The position numbers and the translations under genes are program-made. A stretch of 64,000 nt of DNA from Nemania diffusa (taxonomy: Eukaryota > Ascomycota > Sordariomycetes > Xylariales > Xylariaceae), in assembly GCA_038501195.1 (NCBI GenBank), contig JBBPUQ010000001.1:5084001-5148000 (forward strand), written 5' to 3'. This document shows positions 53,918 through 64,000 of this stretch, piece by piece. The number at the start of each line of letters is the position of its first letter. The stretch's first letter is position 1. The notes under the pieces are model-generated. The model ran no database searches, had not been told where the DNA came from, and worked only from the letters and a program-made list of their open reading frames with translations.

Positions 53918-55944
53918 GAGCGTGTAAGTAAGTATGGTGCATGTATTTAGGTATTATTTTCTGGGCTGCTACTGCACAAACCTATCTATCTACCTGCCTG
54001 AAGCATTCAGCTAAGCTCAGCAGCCTCGAGTTCAAACAAGTGGGCTAGCAAGGAAGCGATTACACTTTGTGGAGTGGGTGCCGCTTACACTACCGGTACC
54101 TACCTAACCTTACCTGGTCTATCAGTAGTAAGGTTTGGTAGGTAAAGTATGTATTTCTACTGTATATTCTCGAATCTAGACTAGATACCTTACGTTAAGA
54201 TTTGCTACGCTAACTATGTATGCGTGCACTACAGCCCTCTTGCCCCATCTCTGTTCTCAGTGTTATTATTCTAACTCTATGTAGATACATGTATTACTTC
54301 TGACCTCCACCTTTGCCTCTATCACCTCCATAGACAGCACAGCAGTGGTACGACCTTATTGACACCTACATTGTACGATGTCTTCGCCAGGGACTCGATA
54401 TTGACACATCTATTATGTATAATAACCTTGACGAAACATCCAACGGTAGGTCCGTGCCAGAGTCGTGTGTTTCGCATGTATGTAACTGTAGGTATGGTGC
54501 GGCAACGGCATAACACGTGTTATAAGTGAGAAGGTTCCAATATAGACATTACGTAGTAAACTTTATATGTAGGTTAGGTACCTCAGTGCGTCGGCAATAG
54601 GCTCAAGTATATTAGTGCAGGTGGACATTCGAGATAGAGAGGAATCTGCAGAACACTCAATTACCTATTTGCCTGTCTACCGAGTTCTTGTTCTTATTCA
54701 TGGAATCATTGAATCACTGAATCAGTTAAGGGTTGTAGGTATGATGTTGGCGGTTGTCGCAGGCGCAACAAGAGGACCCCCTCTTCGGATTGATTGGTTC
54801 CTGATCTCCAGTTTGCAAATCTAGTCTCCTACTAACCGGGCCACCGACCATACATAGGACCGTGTGTTCCATACTGTACCACTTTGGAGGTAGGGATGTA
54901 CCTATCTTCGGTACTCCACGGTTCATGTCCCCATAATTTCCAGCCCGAATTTATACTCTATGTCTTATCAGCCGAGTGAACCATGCGCCCTACTTCTGAT
55001 CACTACCACCCAGCTTTCTGTCTCTCCCTGTTCGTTGGCTGGAGACCTGTCTGGGGGTCTTCTTATACCCGGTTCAGACCGAGCGGTCAAGTTCGGATCT
55101 CTACGCATAGGTATCTGGATAGGTACTGCATGTACAATGTCTTCAGCTTTTTATACGTTGGGATGAAAAACACGACTACCGGTACATTGTGGTCAACGGT
55201 GTGGTTTTTATAGCATCGGCATATTGCGCGGGGAATACTAGGTAGGTCGTTATGTACGTTAGACTAACATACAGAAAATTTCTGTATATACACCGATCAA
55301 CATACAATTAATTAGGTTCTACCTGTATACCTACAGTACAACGACAAAAAATGTGCATATACCTACACATGCATGCATGCACTTACATCACACATATTAT
55401 AGCCCGTGCTGACCTCCTGACTTCATGTGCAAGAGGTATAACGGAGAGCAGCTGATAGGTACTTACTTTCTTCGCCTGCCTACCTACATACTTATAGGCA
55501 ACTTACATGTAGATATGCTGTATAGTAGCCAACATAAGTAGGTACTTGCCTACCTTATGCATATCCACAACGGTAGTTGTCAAGTTCAAGTTTGGGTGGA
55601 AGTTTGAGTGCTTTGAGTGGCTATCTAAACCGACCCTTCGCTCCCCTTTTTTTCTTCTCAACCTTTCAACTTGCACACATTGATACAGTATGAATTATTC
55701 CCAACTCACATTGGTCCACACCACATACCTACGCAGTACCTAGGTAGGTACTCTATCGCCCAATCGCCCAATTCTTCAGCACGCGGGCCATTAAAGCAGT
55801 CCACTACCTAAGCACCCAGATACCTACAGCCCAGATACAGCTGGAGTAGCGTGCAAATCCCCACTAAAAACCTGTACATGTACGCGTTAGGTATATTAGG
55901 CTAGATATATGCAGGTAAGTCGGTACAAGACTTCTAGCCCTGGC

Positions 55945-56036
55945 TAGCCAGCCTGCCCTGCTCTGCCCTGCCCTGCGTGTCCCTTGCCCTGCCCTGTCCA
56001 TTGCCCTGCCCGCGCTGGTTATGGCTCCTCGGCCTG
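55945..56036. repeat. CCCTG/TGCCC pentanucleotide-rich block
   Basis: Repeated CCCTGCCCTG units interrupted by TGTCC and CGTGTCC, roughly twelve pentamer copies, C-rich on the plus strand. It is about 1.1 kb upstream of the zinc-finger gene. Confidence 0.75.
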
Positions 56037-56408
56037 CCCTGCTGCACGGCTGCCTATACGCTACCTACACAATCGAGAAGGTCTCCAGTACCTCCTAGCT
56101 CACTTTTATGCAAGGGCTGGTATTTTGGCGATATTGTCTACCTTACCTAGAGATAGTAGCGTGCCTAGCTAGTGTACAGAATACATAACATACAGTACCG
56201 AGACCGTACTTGTAGGAGGCACGCCTTTTGTTAATCTACCTGCCTACCTCCTACATACCTACCGTCGCCGGCTGGGACCCACCATCTACCTGTCTGAGCT
56301 CTTCTTTGCCCTCATCAAGTCGTGACGGCCGAAGTACTAGCTATTAGCCAATTTGCCCTCGTCCATCACATTCTCGGTCTGATCTCTCTTTCCTCCCCTC
56401 CTCGAGAC

Positions 56409-56475
56409 CTGATACCCGCTACCCGCTACCTGATACCTGCTACTTGATACCTGCTCCCTGCTCCCTGCTCCCTGG
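56409..56475. repeat. Short degenerate tandem repeats (GCTACCTGATACC, GCTCCCT)
   Basis: Alternating GATACC and GCTACC units followed by three perfect GCTCCCT copies around 56453-56473. A simple satellite about 700 bp upstream of the zinc-finger gene. Confidence 0.8.
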
Positions 56476-57156
56476 CACCGAGACACTCGCACCGGGAATA
56501 CCTCCAGAATCCAGCAATACAAGACCAGCCCAGAAATAAGGCCGTGATTACCCCATTATTTCATTCAGCCCGGCTTTTCCACGACCAGGATAGCCCAGCT
56601 GATCTAAGTTCACATCCGCCCTCTCTGTTCCAGTACGTCAAAAACCTAGACCAGCCGAGATTCCCAGCCTGTCATTGGCTTATGTGAGGACGATGCGGCG
56701 GATTTGATTGCAAGAATAGTCTGATATCCTTATTTTAAACTTCTCGCCTGGTGTTTCTAGACACCGGACCCAATTGCCGAGAACGCGGATTCTGCATGTT
56801 CTTGCCCTCGTAAGCCGCATTTGATGTCTTTAGCTGGAGAACATTTAGGACGCGAGAGTGAGAGTGAGCCCGGCAAGGTGGAGAGCCTCAAAGGCATCCT
56901 CGAGCCAGTCCGTCCGCGGGCTACGATCTGCAGTACCGCCTTAAGTGTTTTCGCCTCACAGGCTGTCTAGTGAGAGTTTGACAGCCGCGATTGAGCTCGG
57001 TGGCCTCAGGCGGCCTTTTCACGACGGCCGGGATTAGTGACGTGGTGGATAGGGAAAGAAGCAAAAAGACCCTGAAAAATAAAGGCAAACTCAGGATTCA
57101 GGAATCATATTCAAAATCTCAAACACTACTTAAAGCGTCGAGTGCATATAAGAAGG

Positions 57157-60100
57157 ATGGCCGCTGACTCTTTGGAGTCGCGACAGGATCGTCATGGCTC
57201 GATCGTGGATCCCCGAGAGACATCAGTGGCGGCACCCACCTTTGACCCGTCTTTAGAGCCTATGGTCAAGCGGCTCTTTGAGCAGCATGCTAACACAGAT
57301 GCGAAAATTTCGGCACTCCTGCCGAGTAGAGCCTTGCTCAATCCTCGCCTCGAGCTGGAAAGGCTACGATATAAACTTGGCGCTCTTGAGACGTATGCGG
57401 CTAGTCAGAGTATGTCCCTTTCCCCCTTTTATTCTTCACCGGTTACACTTATCATCGATGGATCGTCCCCTCACTCACTGGCCTTGTGATACTAACGAGG
57501 AGAAATTTGTCAAGACTTGTCTGGTAATCTTCCTGTTCTTGATGAAATTGAGGAAGCCCGGTCACTCCAGTACCGATGTGAATGCATCCAGACCCATCTC
57601 ATCAACCACGGTCAGTAATCGCATTATCGTAACCTCGATTACCAACTGCCATCGTCTCACACTACATCTATAGGGCTCAATCTTTATGATGCAAGATTTC
57701 TCGACACACTGGGGCTTACTGCTCATGGCGAGCCCCCCCCAGGTTATCTCCCATGGCTGGATCAGAATATTTCGTATTATGATACCGTCTTCCGACGATG
57801 GAGGATGAGGGGTTCCACACCTTTGATGCCGAGGCGTCAAGTTTCGTTCAAGTGTTGGAATGATGAGTGCATTCATCAGATTTACGGATTTTCAACGGCC
57901 GAGGATCGCGACGAGCATATGAAGCGGCATACGAACCCTCCAAGGTGGGAACCGGGGCCACCAGCCAGCAATGTCGTGCCACTTACGTTCTCAGATCAAT
58001 CGCAGCCCAAGGTCTTTGGTGTAGACCACCTCAAACAGGGCTCTCCTGCTCCTTTGCTACGACTCTCGGTGCCGTCAACGTTACCGGGTCTATCCATGAT
58101 GAATCAACCTAGAGACCGTCGAGGCTCGGTCCCGGGTTATCCTCCCACAAACGAATTTTCTTCTCAACATCGGGGTTCGTTACAAGTAGAGCCCGAGGTC
58201 GACCCCATGCTCCCACCGCTGAAGCGAAGTAGGGTTGGCCATTCTAGGCTAGAGTCTATTGGAGAGCTAAGGCTTCCTCGTGATGCTGGACCTTGTCTTC
58301 GTTGTAAAATCCAAGCCAAACCGGTAAGCTGGGAGCGATGGCTGAAGCTAAAGCATGAGCTGACACGCTGCAGTGCGATTTAAGAGACGATTGCGCATTC
58401 TGCCTTGAGAACCCGAAATCTGATGGCGATGAGCCATGGGCTATTCTTGGATGTCACCGTGGTCCCTTAGCTAACCTAGCTGACTACATGCTTCCTGGTA
58501 ATTTCTGTTCTTTATAGTGAGATATTTATCCTTTCTAACTGTGACGTAGAAGCCCTTTCTCCCAGGCAAACACACACCCCCGTCACATCCCCGATGGCAA
58601 GACGGCGAAACATGAATGAATACTTGGAGAGGACATACCTTGTTAATCAAAGCATGATAGACTTGGTCAAAACTCATCTGGACTTTAATGATGGCTTTTG
58701 GTGGACTGAGGATCTGGCGGCTCTGCCCATGCCGAATCCTACGCTAGCAAACTACTCGAAAGAACCAAAGGACTATCCGCCGCCTGTGCTAAAGGTGCTC
58801 GCAGCGAGCTGGAATACCGAAGGAGTTCCTTTTCAATTTTGGGAACTCTTTAGACTAACCGGCTTCATGTCTGAAAGCAGAGAATCCGAGGCTGTACAAT
58901 ACCCTGTGTTGTACCGTGCTAAACTTCTCTTGAGAGAGATACTTTTCTACGACTTGCAACAGCCGGAGCCGTCGATACGAACGGAAGTTAACGTTTCTAA
59001 TGCCCAGCTTCTTCCCGATGATATGGACTACGATAGCCGTAACCGATTAATCTATAACTGCATGTCTCAATTCTTGCAGTCTTTCGAGGGCGTAACTATG
59101 CGAAGAGTCGTATCGGAACCTAAGAGCTGGCTCGCTATTTTTATTTCGCTCTGCATATTTAGCATTGTGAGAACTATCTTGGCCGACCTGATTTCGACGC
59201 CATCGCGAACTATTCCTGCTCAATCTCAAAATGGATTACCTATCTCTGGGGGGGCTATGGCAATGCATAGCGTATACAAGGCACTTGTGCATGTGTTCGC
59301 GTGGTCTAGCTCGATGCTTCTCGATAGCCCGGTTCTGGAAATGGATGGGAACGACCGAGCTCTATTTAATACTGCACTCTCGGCTATTCGAAAGGAGGAA
59401 TGGATCACATGGGGTATTCGCTCGACTAAAGACTTCTTATTAGGACTAGGAAGTGGATATTTGGTTGATAATGTCGGATTCAACGGGTTCTTCCGACAAC
59501 GAACACCTATTTACCGTCACATTTCGTATACACAGCCCGCCGCCGTTGGTGAAGCCGGAGAGCCTCGCAGGTCCATCTCTGAATGGCGACCAATAGATCC
59601 CTGGGCGAATAGGGGCGATCAAGATATGATGCCATCCGCGTTTGGAGTGCACCAGGAAAGGAGACATACCGTAGCAGAAAGTCCTGCATTTACACGTGCC
59701 ATTGCACGAGGCCTCACTTCTCCCACGAAGCTAAGGACTTCGTATCAACGCCCACCTCTTCGAAGAGTGTATTGCTCAAAATGCAGCGAATACCCTGAAG
59801 GCTTCCGTGGTGAACACGAGCTTCGTAGGCATACCGATGCCAAGCATGCTGCCCTGGTAAAGCGATGGGTTTGCACAGAGCCACTTAACGCGAGTGGAAA
59901 TGCACCGCAGCCACTTATTCCCCTATCCAAATGTAAAGCATGTGTCACTCAGAAAAAATATGGCGCGTATTATAATGCTGCTGCTCACCTACGACGAGCA
60001 CACTTCCATCCTCACAGGAGCGGCAAAGCAAGTGGGGATTGGCCTCCAATGTCTATTTTGAAAGATTGGATGCGGGAGGTGCGGCAATCAATCGATATCA

Positions 60101-60954
60101 ACGAGAATGACACCTCTAGCGGGGAAGACGAGAATGAGGTCCGGATGATAGAAGAGTACACGCTGCCTCGACAGCCTTCATTCCTGGAAGCCCCAAGACT
60201 CGCTCCTGCGCCACCTCAGGGGCCCATTCTAGCACCGTCTATACCGCCATCACTGGAGAGTACCGTTCATAGCAGTCCTAGTATATCTAAAGCCGAAGAC
60301 AATCGGAACCGCTGCCCGCACCCGGACTGCGGCCGAGTCTTCAAGGACCTAACGGCGCATATGCTCACGCACCAGGAAGAACGACCGGAAAAGTGCCCCA
60401 TAGAGACATGTGAATACCATACCAAAGGGTTTGCCCGAAAGTATGACAAGAACAGACATGCTCTCACGCATTATAAAGGGACGATGGTTTGTCCATTTTG
60501 CCCAGGCGCCGGAACACCGTATGAGAAGGCGTTTAACCGCGCTGACGTATTTAAGCGACACCTGACTGCGGTCCACAATGTAGAACAAACTCCTCCAAAC
60601 AGCCGCAAGATGATTATTACTGGGACCAGCTCTCGCAATGGTGGGGATGCCAAATGTTCCATCTGCCAAACGCGGTTTTCTACGGCGCAGGAATTCTACG
60701 AGCATCTGGATGACTGCGTCCTTAATGTGATTGTCCCGACAACCCCCAAAGTCTCGAGGGATCAGACCTCCACACCTCAGAAGGGTGACCCAAAGAACGT
60801 GCTGGTTAATGTGGGAGATGCCGATGAAAAGACAGAATATCTTAGCAGCCGCGAGGTGGGGAGAAGTGCTGAAGCAAGCTCGACGGCTGAATCGGCTGAG
60901 CATGGAAGGGAACTAACGGAAAAGATGGAGGTGGACTCAGATAGGGGCGACTAA
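57157..60954 (+). CDS. Large zinc-finger protein: C2H2 fingers plus Zn2Cys6-like cluster, 1175 aa, five exons
   Basis: Exons 57157-57409, 57515-57610, 57674-58323, 58374-58497 and 58550-60954 (3528 nt). All joins keep frame and have good donors (GTATGT, GTCAGT, GTAAGC, GTAATT). Residues 1-130 are helical (LELERLRYKLGALETYAASQ). A C2H2-like finger lies at about 175 (CWNDECIHQIYG ... HMKRH). At about 322 comes a six-Cys cluster, CLRCKIQAKPCDLRDDCAFC, whose last Cys lies in LGCHRGPL; exon 3 ends exactly before its third Cys. A middle helical domain (about 360-650) shows FQFWELFRLTG and SMLLDSPVLEM. A C2H2 group spans about 781-1095: YCSKCSEYPEG, CPHPDCGRVFKDLTAHMLTH, CEYHTKGFARKYDKNRHALT, CPFCPGAGTP and CSICQTRFSTAQEFYEHL. 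Nuclear DNA binding is likely and targets are unknown. Models that ignore introns 3 and 4 would split this into two genes. Confidence 0.85.
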
Positions 60955-62071
60955 GACGGATGGCAATGAACAAATATATACTAAACTTCATACTATGGCT
61001 GGGAGGTTTTTTGTGCAGCATACACGCACCCCTGGTATTTTATTTTTAGTTAATGCATGAGAGAAAAGCGGGAAAAGAACGGAGGGCATATATCTATCTG
61101 TATACGGTTGACAGGAGGGATGGTGTTGGATGAATGGATGAAACAGCGAACAGCGAGCGAGCGAACTATGACACGGATGAAGACAACATGCGACACATAG
61201 TCGATTAGTTCTTGGCGTAGTATTGATGTATATACCCTAAATACTCTTTATTTCTTCTATAAGCTGAGAAGGGTAAAAACGAAATTAAGAATCCCTCTCT
61301 TTTACCCACCCTGTTCAACTTGGCGCATTTCCATTAATGAAGAGAGATATATAGATTGGTAGTAGCTCACAAGTAACTCTGTACAGGATAGACAATCAGG
61401 GGACGGTATCGGAAAAGGCATCGGTACGGTCTTTTCTAAATCGTGTGAATCAAAACAGAGTGGTCGGATGTTACCTCTAAGGTGCGCAACTTCTATACGT
61501 TAAGGCTCTACCTAATGGAGTTCTACTCAAGTTTCTTCTAGAAGCAAAGGATACACAAAGCAGAAGACACAGGCAGGAGACTGCGGGACTGGAGTCTGTC
61601 TATTTATTGGTATGCTATTCACTCTCAGATGACTCTTCTACCCATACAATCCACTTGGGAAACTGCAGCGTGGTTCTCGTCAAACTTTAGTTACTCAAAC
61701 TCCCCGTCCCTGATCTATGTATGTATGCATGCATACATTTCAGGCGATATCGAAAGAAGAAGCTATGGAAGCGTATCGCATCACTCGTTCATAGTCCCAT
61801 TTGGATTGGCCGCCTGTTCTACATCCATTTAGCGTGGCCACTGTCTTGTGGCGATCTTGTGATTATCCATCTTTTAACAAGTTGAGGGGGGGATCCGACA
61901 TCTCTTCCCCTATAAAACAGCCCTTCTAAGATTCCGGTCGTCAATTCCAAGGTTGAGCAATAAAAAAGGCGAGGAGGGGCGGGGTATAATATTCCTGTAA
62001 TGACACGCCATGTCTATCTCGGGCCACTCCTACTAACTTCCAAGATTCCGGGATGGTCATTGCTCGTTAGT
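60955..62071. other. Convergent spacer zinc-finger gene/kinesin
   Basis: A 1.1-kb spacer between converging genes holding both 3' regions; AT-rich at 60955-61330. No supported coding region. Confidence 0.55.
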
Positions 62072-64000
62072 TCATTTCTGAAAGAACCAGCTGCTTCTCT
62101 TACCCGCATTGCCTTCGTTCTGCAGATTTGCGATGGTTGGAACCTGAGCAGGCGCGTCGCCACCGCCTCCTCGAAGCGGTTTCGCAATGCGGCTGCCCGC
62201 ATTGGCAAAGCTGAAGCCACCGGCGCCAGACGCCGTATTCAAGCCACGAGTAGAACCCGCCTTAGCTGCCTCCAGGCGCTCCTTGACAGCCGTGAGCTGA
62301 GTCTCAAACCTATCGGCCTTGTTAGCTTGTATTGGTTCCTTAGTCACAAGGGGAACAAACCGGTGATTGGCTGCCGTCAACTTTTCTTGGCTATCTTGGA
62401 GTAAGCTTTCTAGGCTCGAGATGCGTTCATTCCTGGCTATGAGTTTTCTCTCGGCGATGGCCACTTCTTTCTTGAGACTGCTGTTCTGTTCGACGAGCTG
62501 GCGCTGAACTTGGGTTAGCTGCTCAAGATTGCGTTCAAGGAACGCCATTTTCTTCTGTTGCGCGCGATTATTAGATGATCGCAGCACGTTGTTGTATTGC
62601 TCTCGGGTCTCATCAAGTGAAATTTCAAGCTCGACGACACGTTCACATCGGTTCTGTAGATCTCGCATCAAACTCTTCTTCATAACGTCAAACTCAGCAA
62701 TCTGCTGTTGGATGGTCTTGCCATTGGCGAGACCAGGCGCCGCCGCAGTGCCTAACTTGATGCGAGACTGTAGTTCGTCAATCAGCGTCTTCATCCGAGC
62801 ATTCTCAGAGGACTTTTGAGTAATATCAGCTTTGAGTTCGTCCACCAATTCCATCTGCGTGGTTTGCTTGTCGGCATATGCCTTCTGTAGCCGCTCTTTG
62901 ACTTCTTCGATATCGGTATCTCCGAGGTTACGGGTGAGGAGATCTTCGTACTCCTGTTGTAAGGTTTCTAGGCGGCTCTCTAGCTCTACCCGCCGACGTG
63001 CTTCAGCATCACCGGAAACACCACTATAAAGTGAGAGCTCGGCTTGCCGAACAATACCCTGTGTCTCTACAAGCTTGGCTTTGAGCTCCTGTAAATCCTC
63101 TGAGGGGACAGGGTTGCCCTCGTAGCTCTGCTGGTATAAGGCCTCGACCTGTTCTATAGCATTGGCAATAGATTGCTCATTAGCACTGAATACGTCACTT
63201 CCCAAATCGAAGCCGGCCATCATCTTAGCCATCTTCTCTGCCTTTTTTCTTTCCTTTTCATCTAGAACTGCGCTTGTCTCCTTCGCACTCATCTTGACAT
63301 CTAGAAGTTGTTGCTTGACCTCGTCTAGCTCTGAAGTGAGTTCGGAGTTCGCCTCTTTTAGGGCGTCCATGGTGATCTGGGCTTCTTTACTCTCGAATGT
63401 TAAACGCTCGAGTTGCATCTTAGCCTCATTGACCTCTGTTGTTAACCTCTCATTTTCCTTTCCGACCTTACTGTCATGGTCTTTAAGGAACGTTAGCTCC
63501 TCTTTAGACTCCTGAAGAGACTTCTCAGCAGCTGCCACGGCGGACTCTCTCTCAGCTAGCTGATCTTGTAGTTCGTTTTCTCGTCGCAGAAATTCTTCTC
63601 TCTCATCTTTATCCATGGGGAGACTGGGCGTCCCAGCTCGGTCTGTCAGTGCCGGGGTTTCTGAGCGGCTTTCCGGAATGAGCCGTGACGGTGTCGATGG
63701 CCGCACACCTTTTGCGTCAGCCTTTGCAATCGGGGTACTATCCGATAATGGGGCCACCCATCGGTCTCTCGGAACCGACTCGCCAGCACGCCAAAGCTGC
63801 ACCTCACCTTCCAAAGTTGCGATATAGTTTTCAAAGTTTGTGATGTTGGTCTTGGCCTTGACCAACATAAGTTTGAGCTCTGCTGGGCTAAGTTCGGCAT
63901 TGACCTTGGCTTTGTTCTTGATTGACTTGGCTCTCATACCAAATCGTAACGTGCTTAACGTTTCGGAATCGTTGTAACTACTCGGGGAGCAGTTAATGAT
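62072..64000 (-). CDS. Conventional kinesin (kinesin-1) heavy chain, C-terminal 642 residues, 5' end outside window
   Basis: The minus-strand frame is open to the window edge and ends at a TGA (62074-62072). The first visible residues, IINCSPSSYNDSETLSTLRF and then GMRAKSIKNKAKVNAELSP, are the end of the kinesin-1 motor domain and its neck linker in the form typical of fungal conventional kinesins (Neurospora NKIN, Aspergillus KinA). A neck coil follows (LKLMLVKAKTNITNFENYIA), then a hinge rich in Pro/Ser (about residues 75-135 of the visible part) and a long coiled coil with heptads to about residue 560. The tail contains the fungal region around NRAQQKKMAFLERNLEQLTQ and a Gly/Arg-rich globular end. 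The protein carries cargo toward microtubule plus ends and supports hyphal tip growth. The visible part has no intron. About 330 residues of motor domain must lie beyond 64000. Confidence 0.95.
   Translation of the reverse strand: MINCSPSSYNDSETLSTLRFGMRAKSIKNKAKVNAELSPAELKLMLVKAKTNITNFENYIATLEGEVQLWRAGESVPRDRWVAPLSDSTPIAKADAKGVRPSTPSRLIPESRSETPALTDRAGTPSLPMDKDEREEFLRRENELQDQLAERESAVAAAEKSLQESKEELTFLKDHDSKVGKENERLTTEVNEAKMQLERLTFESKEAQITMDALKEANSELTSELDEVKQQLLDVKMSAKETSAVLDEKERKKAEKMAKMMAGFDLGSDVFSANEQSIANAIEQVEALYQQSYEGNPVPSEDLQELKAKLVETQGIVRQAELSLYSGVSGDAEARRRVELESRLETLQQEYEDLLTRNLGDTDIEEVKERLQKAYADKQTTQMELVDELKADITQKSSENARMKTLIDELQSRIKLGTAAAPGLANGKTIQQQIAEFDVMKKSLMRDLQNRCERVVELEISLDETREQYNNVLRSSNNRAQQKKMAFLERNLEQLTQVQRQLVEQNSSLKKEVAIAERKLIARNERISSLESLLQDSQEKLTAANHRFVPLVTKEPIQANKADRFETQLTAVKERLEAAKAGSTRGLNTASGAGGFSFANAGSRIAKPLRGGGGDAPAQVPTIANLQNEGNAGKRSSWFFQK

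Larger units (their letters stand above)
48202..57156. other. Roughly 9-kb gene-free, repeat-rich region
   Basis: No supported gene on either strand in about 8.95 kb. The longest ATG-started ORF is 154 codons (50730-51194, minus) and shows no domain or codon pattern I trust. The DNA is a patchwork of low-complexity blocks: TAGGTA/TACCTA/CATACATA tracts throughout, a G-rich block at 52200-52290, a 9-bp satellite at 53882-53917, a CCCTG block at 55945-56036 and a 7-bp satellite near 56453. It has no transposase fragments I can recognise. The right end must contain the promoter of the zinc-finger gene. Confidence 0.55.

Noticed and set aside
57805..58383. Separate short zinc-finger gene upstream of the large C2H2 ORF
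   Set aside because: Good splice sites at 58324/58373 and 58498/58549 join it in frame to the downstream ORF, and the Cys cluster is only complete in the joined protein.

Overview
The window is nuclear DNA of a filamentous ascomycete (Pezizomycotina, most likely Sordariomycetes; the class is an inference). Genes are compact and carry short introns of about 50-140 bp, mostly with GT(A)NGT donors and CTRAC-like branch sites. The products are typical fungal ones: CFEM and GPI proteins, a CorA-like channel, conventional kinesin, and a C2H2/Cys-rich regulator. Intergenic DNA is AT-rich and full of TAGGTA/TACCTA tracts. I see no bacterial-style operons, no CRISPR array, no rRNA and no convincing tRNA.

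Left half (0-25.7 kb) is a dense housekeeping block. It holds a conserved fungal protein of unknown function; a small repeat-built orphan ORF (minus strand); ACL4 (Rpl4 chaperone); GIR2 (RWD protein, minus) head-to-head with PUF6 (60S biogenesis); a single-pass Cys-rich/Ser-Thr-rich membrane protein; RPB4 (minus); TRS23 (TRAPP); RPN10 (minus, proteasome); a Borealin/Nbl1-type chromosomal passenger protein; TMA22/DENR (minus); a 988-residue protein with a C-terminal SAM methyltransferase domain; and calnexin (minus). ACL4, GIR2 and PUF6 all act in ribosome assembly or translation. ACL4 and the GIR2/PUF6 promoter share a TTATCGATA element.

Middle (27-48 kb) has wider spacing: MDE1 (methionine salvage); a GPI protein with four CX3C pairs (minus); a HAD-family phosphatase (minus); the meiotic gene MSH5; a CFEM-GPI protein (minus); a GNAT acetyltransferase (minus) with a 263-bp hAT-like MITE next to its 3' end; a CorA-like membrane protein; and an ethanolamine/choline kinase. 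The MITE has near-perfect terminal inverted repeats and an 8-bp target duplication, and is the clearest mobile element here.

Right part (48.2-64 kb) starts with a roughly 9-kb gene-free, microsatellite-rich stretch. It ends at a five-exon gene for a 1175-residue zinc-finger protein that combines C2H2 fingers with a Zn2Cys6-like cluster. The window closes with the 3' two-thirds of a conventional kinesin heavy chain gene, cut by the window edge.

Exon structures were built by hand from reading frame, splice signals and protein continuity, and every multi-exon total was checked to be a multiple of three. The weakest models are the first exon of TRS23, the last exon of MDE1 and introns 2 and 4 of the CorA-like gene. 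I found no self-contained new 'system'. The best candidates for novelty are the MITE, the repeat-built orphan ORF, the four-CX3C surface protein and the composite zinc-finger protein behind its long upstream region.
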